Shown one piece after another: positions 13,424 to 14,566 of a DNA stretch of 14,566 nucleotides; positions within the stretch are counted from its first letter, which is position 1, and every line of letters starts with the position of its first letter. A program made the translations under genes and the position numbers. This DNA comes from Pseudomonadota bacterium. Its GTDB lineage: Bacteria > Pseudomonadota > Gammaproteobacteria > Xanthomonadales > Xanthomonadaceae. The stretch lies in the NCBI GenBank assembly GCA_023439425.1, contig JAEXNZ010000560.1, forward strand, positions 1 to 14,566, in the 5' to 3' direction. The notes beneath the pieces were generated by a model. It searched no databases, was not told the DNA's origin, and saw only the letters and a list, made by a program, of their open reading frames with translations.

Positions 13424-13957
13424 ATGAACAGCCTCGCCAACACCCCCGACTCGCCGCTTGCCCGCCAGCGCGCGGCGCTGAATACGCCCACCGACCTGGG
13501 GGCCAAGGCCACCAAGGACATCGCAGCCGCGCTGACCGTGCTGCTGGCCGACGTGTTTGCCCTGTACCTGAAGACCAAAAACTTCCACTGGCATCTGTCC
13601 GGCCCGCATTTCCGCGACTACCACCTGATGCTGGATGAACAGGGCGAGCAGATCTTCGCCACCACCGACGCCATCGCCGAACGTGCCCGCAAGGTCGGCG
13701 GCACCACGTTGCGCTCAATCGGCCAGATCCATCGCATCCAGCGCCTGCTGGACAACGATGCGGACTACGTGACCGCCGAGGACATGCTGGCCGAACTGGC
13801 CGACGACAACCGCCGCCTGACCGGCTTCCTGCGCGGCACCCACGGCGTGTGCAGCGAATACAACGACGTGGCCACCGCCAGCCTGATCGAGAACTGGATC
13901 GACGAAGCCGAGCGTCGCAGCTGGTTCCTGTTTGAAACCACCCGCAGCCGTCGCTGA
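13424..13957 (+). CDS. dps: Dps family ferroxidase / DNA-protection protein
   Basis: 177 residues from ATG 13424, chosen because GGAG precedes it by 8 nt and the upstream frame is promoter DNA. The Dps core starts at about residue 30. The ferroxidase-site residues fall at the spacing of E. coli Dps: His55 (NFHWH), His67 (YHLML), Asp71 (LDEQ), Asp82 and Glu86 (TDAIAE). Dps forms dodecamers that oxidise ferrous iron with hydrogen peroxide, store it and protect DNA. The N-terminal tail is short and weakly basic. It is divergent from the kinase gene and 31 nt upstream of the peroxiredoxin gene, so the two probably form an oxidative-stress operon. Confidence 0.95.
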   Translation: MNSLANTPDSPLARQRAALNTPTDLGAKATKDIAAALTVLLADVFALYLKTKNFHWHLSGPHFRDYHLMLDEQGEQIFATTDAIAERARKVGGTTLRSIGQIHRIQRLLDNDADYVTAEDMLAELADDNRRLTGFLRGTHGVCSEYNDVATASLIENWIDEAERRSWFLFETTRSRR

Positions 13958-13988
13958 TTTCTCACCTCCTCCCCCACGGAGCTGTGCC

Positions 13989-14566
13989 ATGAGTGCCACC
14001 CGTCTTCCCGTTCCGCCCGGCAGTGCAGCGCCCGCGTTCTCGCTGCCGGCCACCGCCGACCAGCGCCTGAGCCTGATGGAGCTGCGCGGCCACCCGGTGA
14101 TTCTGTCGTTCTACCCCGCTGACTGGAGCCCGGTGTGTGGCGACCAGCTGGCACTGTACAACCAGCTGCTGCCCGAGTTCCGTCGCTACGGCGCGCAGCT
14201 GGTCGGCATTTCGGTGGACGGGGTGTGGTGCCATGCGGCGTTTGCCGAGACGCGGCATCTGCATTTCCCGCTGCTGGCGGATTTCCAGCCGAAAGGCGAA
14301 GTGGCGCGCCGCTATGGCGTGTATCGCGAGCAGGACGGCGTGTGCGAGCGCGCGTTGTTCGTGATTGATGCGAAGGGCATTGTGCGTTGGAGCTATGTGT
14401 CGCCGCTGGGGATCAATCCTGGGGCGGATGGAATTCTGGAGGCGCTGGAGGCGTTGCGATCTGATGCACGAACCGGTGCCCGCGACGTGGATCCGGATGA
14501 TGCACAAACCGGTGCCGGCGGTTTGCGCGCGGCTGTTGTAGAGCGGGGCTCTGCCCCCCGGACGCG
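13989..14566 (+). CDS. AhpC/TSA-type peroxiredoxin, C-terminus outside window
   Basis: 192 codons are open to the window end with no stop. GGAG lies 7 nt before the ATG. The thioredoxin-fold core runs from about residue 10 to 156: the peroxidatic Cys50 lies in FYPADWSPVCGD (Ser replacing the usual Thr), and the catalytic Arg121 in ERALFVID. Other cysteines (81, 119) could resolve the sulfenate. The enzyme reduces hydrogen peroxide or organic peroxides with thiol reductants. After EALEALRSDA, where a normal family member would end, the frame continues with an in-frame 12-residue tandem repeat (DARTGA/DAQTGA) and then through a REP hairpin. It follows dps by 31 nt, which points to a shared peroxide-defence transcript. 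The true end of the protein cannot be judged here. Confidence 0.9.
   Translation, partial: MSATRLPVPPGSAAPAFSLPATADQRLSLMELRGHPVILSFYPADWSPVCGDQLALYNQLLPEFRRYGAQLVGISVDGVWCHAAFAETRHLHFPLLADFQPKGEVARRYGVYREQDGVCERALFVIDAKGIVRWSYVSPLGINPGADGILEALEALRSDARTGARDVDPDDAQTGAGGLRAAVVERGSAPRT
14463..14516 (+). repeat. Two 18-bp near-identical repeats, period 36 bp, in the peroxiredoxin tail
   Basis: 14463-14480 and 14499-14516 differ at one base (GATGCAC, then G or A, then AAACCGGTGCC-type text). The period of 36 bp keeps the frame and duplicates about 12 residues. Confidence 0.6.
14538..14566 (+). repeat. GTAG REP hairpin at the window end
   Basis: GTAG (14538-14541) is followed by an AGCGGGGC/GCCCC-type hairpin with a TCT loop. 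It is read in frame by the open peroxiredoxin gene (the TAG is out of frame). Confidence 0.6.

Overview
The window is high-GC Gammaproteobacterial DNA, most likely Stenotrophomonas or a close Xanthomonadaceae relative. The main evidence is a dense set of GTAG-headed REP hairpins in almost every intergenic gap, a FliA-type chemoreceptor promoter, and the gene mix (TonB receptor, Cache-domain MCP, PAS/FixJ-type two-component genes). The genus is inferred from these features, not from a search.

Layout. 1-1739 (-) is the N-terminal part of a TonB-dependent receptor whose end lies outside the window. 2027-4576 (-) is a methyl-accepting chemotaxis protein with a perfect-looking sigma-28 promoter. 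An AT-richer gap then leads to tRNA-Ala(CGC) (+) with its own promoter and terminator. 5080-5970 holds a 10-bp-period repeat array, REPs and a small membrane protein (+). 5971-7086 (-) is an exported proline-iminopeptidase-like hydrolase with a TTG start and a perfect hairpin over its ribosome binding site.

7167-9725 is an accessory stretch of small minus-strand genes separated by REPs: a SymE-like gene coupled by ATGA to a ribbon-helix-helix gene, an orphan HigA-type regulator overlapping an unknown 137-aa gene, and a 51-aa hydrophilic peptide. Upstream of the SymE-like gene lies a structured region (9139-9275) that looks like the C4/P4-type antisense immunity RNAs of phages. Two of the small genes take their TAG stop codon from the GTAG head of a REP.

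9732-14566 looks like one oxidative-stress or peroxide-linked regulon: a non-heme chloroperoxidase/perhydrolase, a lone receiver protein, a FixJ-type response regulator, its membrane PAS histidine kinase, Dps and a peroxiredoxin. Related 16-bp sites (best copy TCATACACAGGTATGA) lie in front of the perhydrolase, the lone receiver and the kinase/dps divergent gap. In the first two the site centre is exactly 31.5 bp upstream of a -10-like hexamer, and in the kinase orientation 30.5 bp. I infer that the FixJ-type regulator binds these sites and controls the whole block. This is the most coherent candidate new system in the window.
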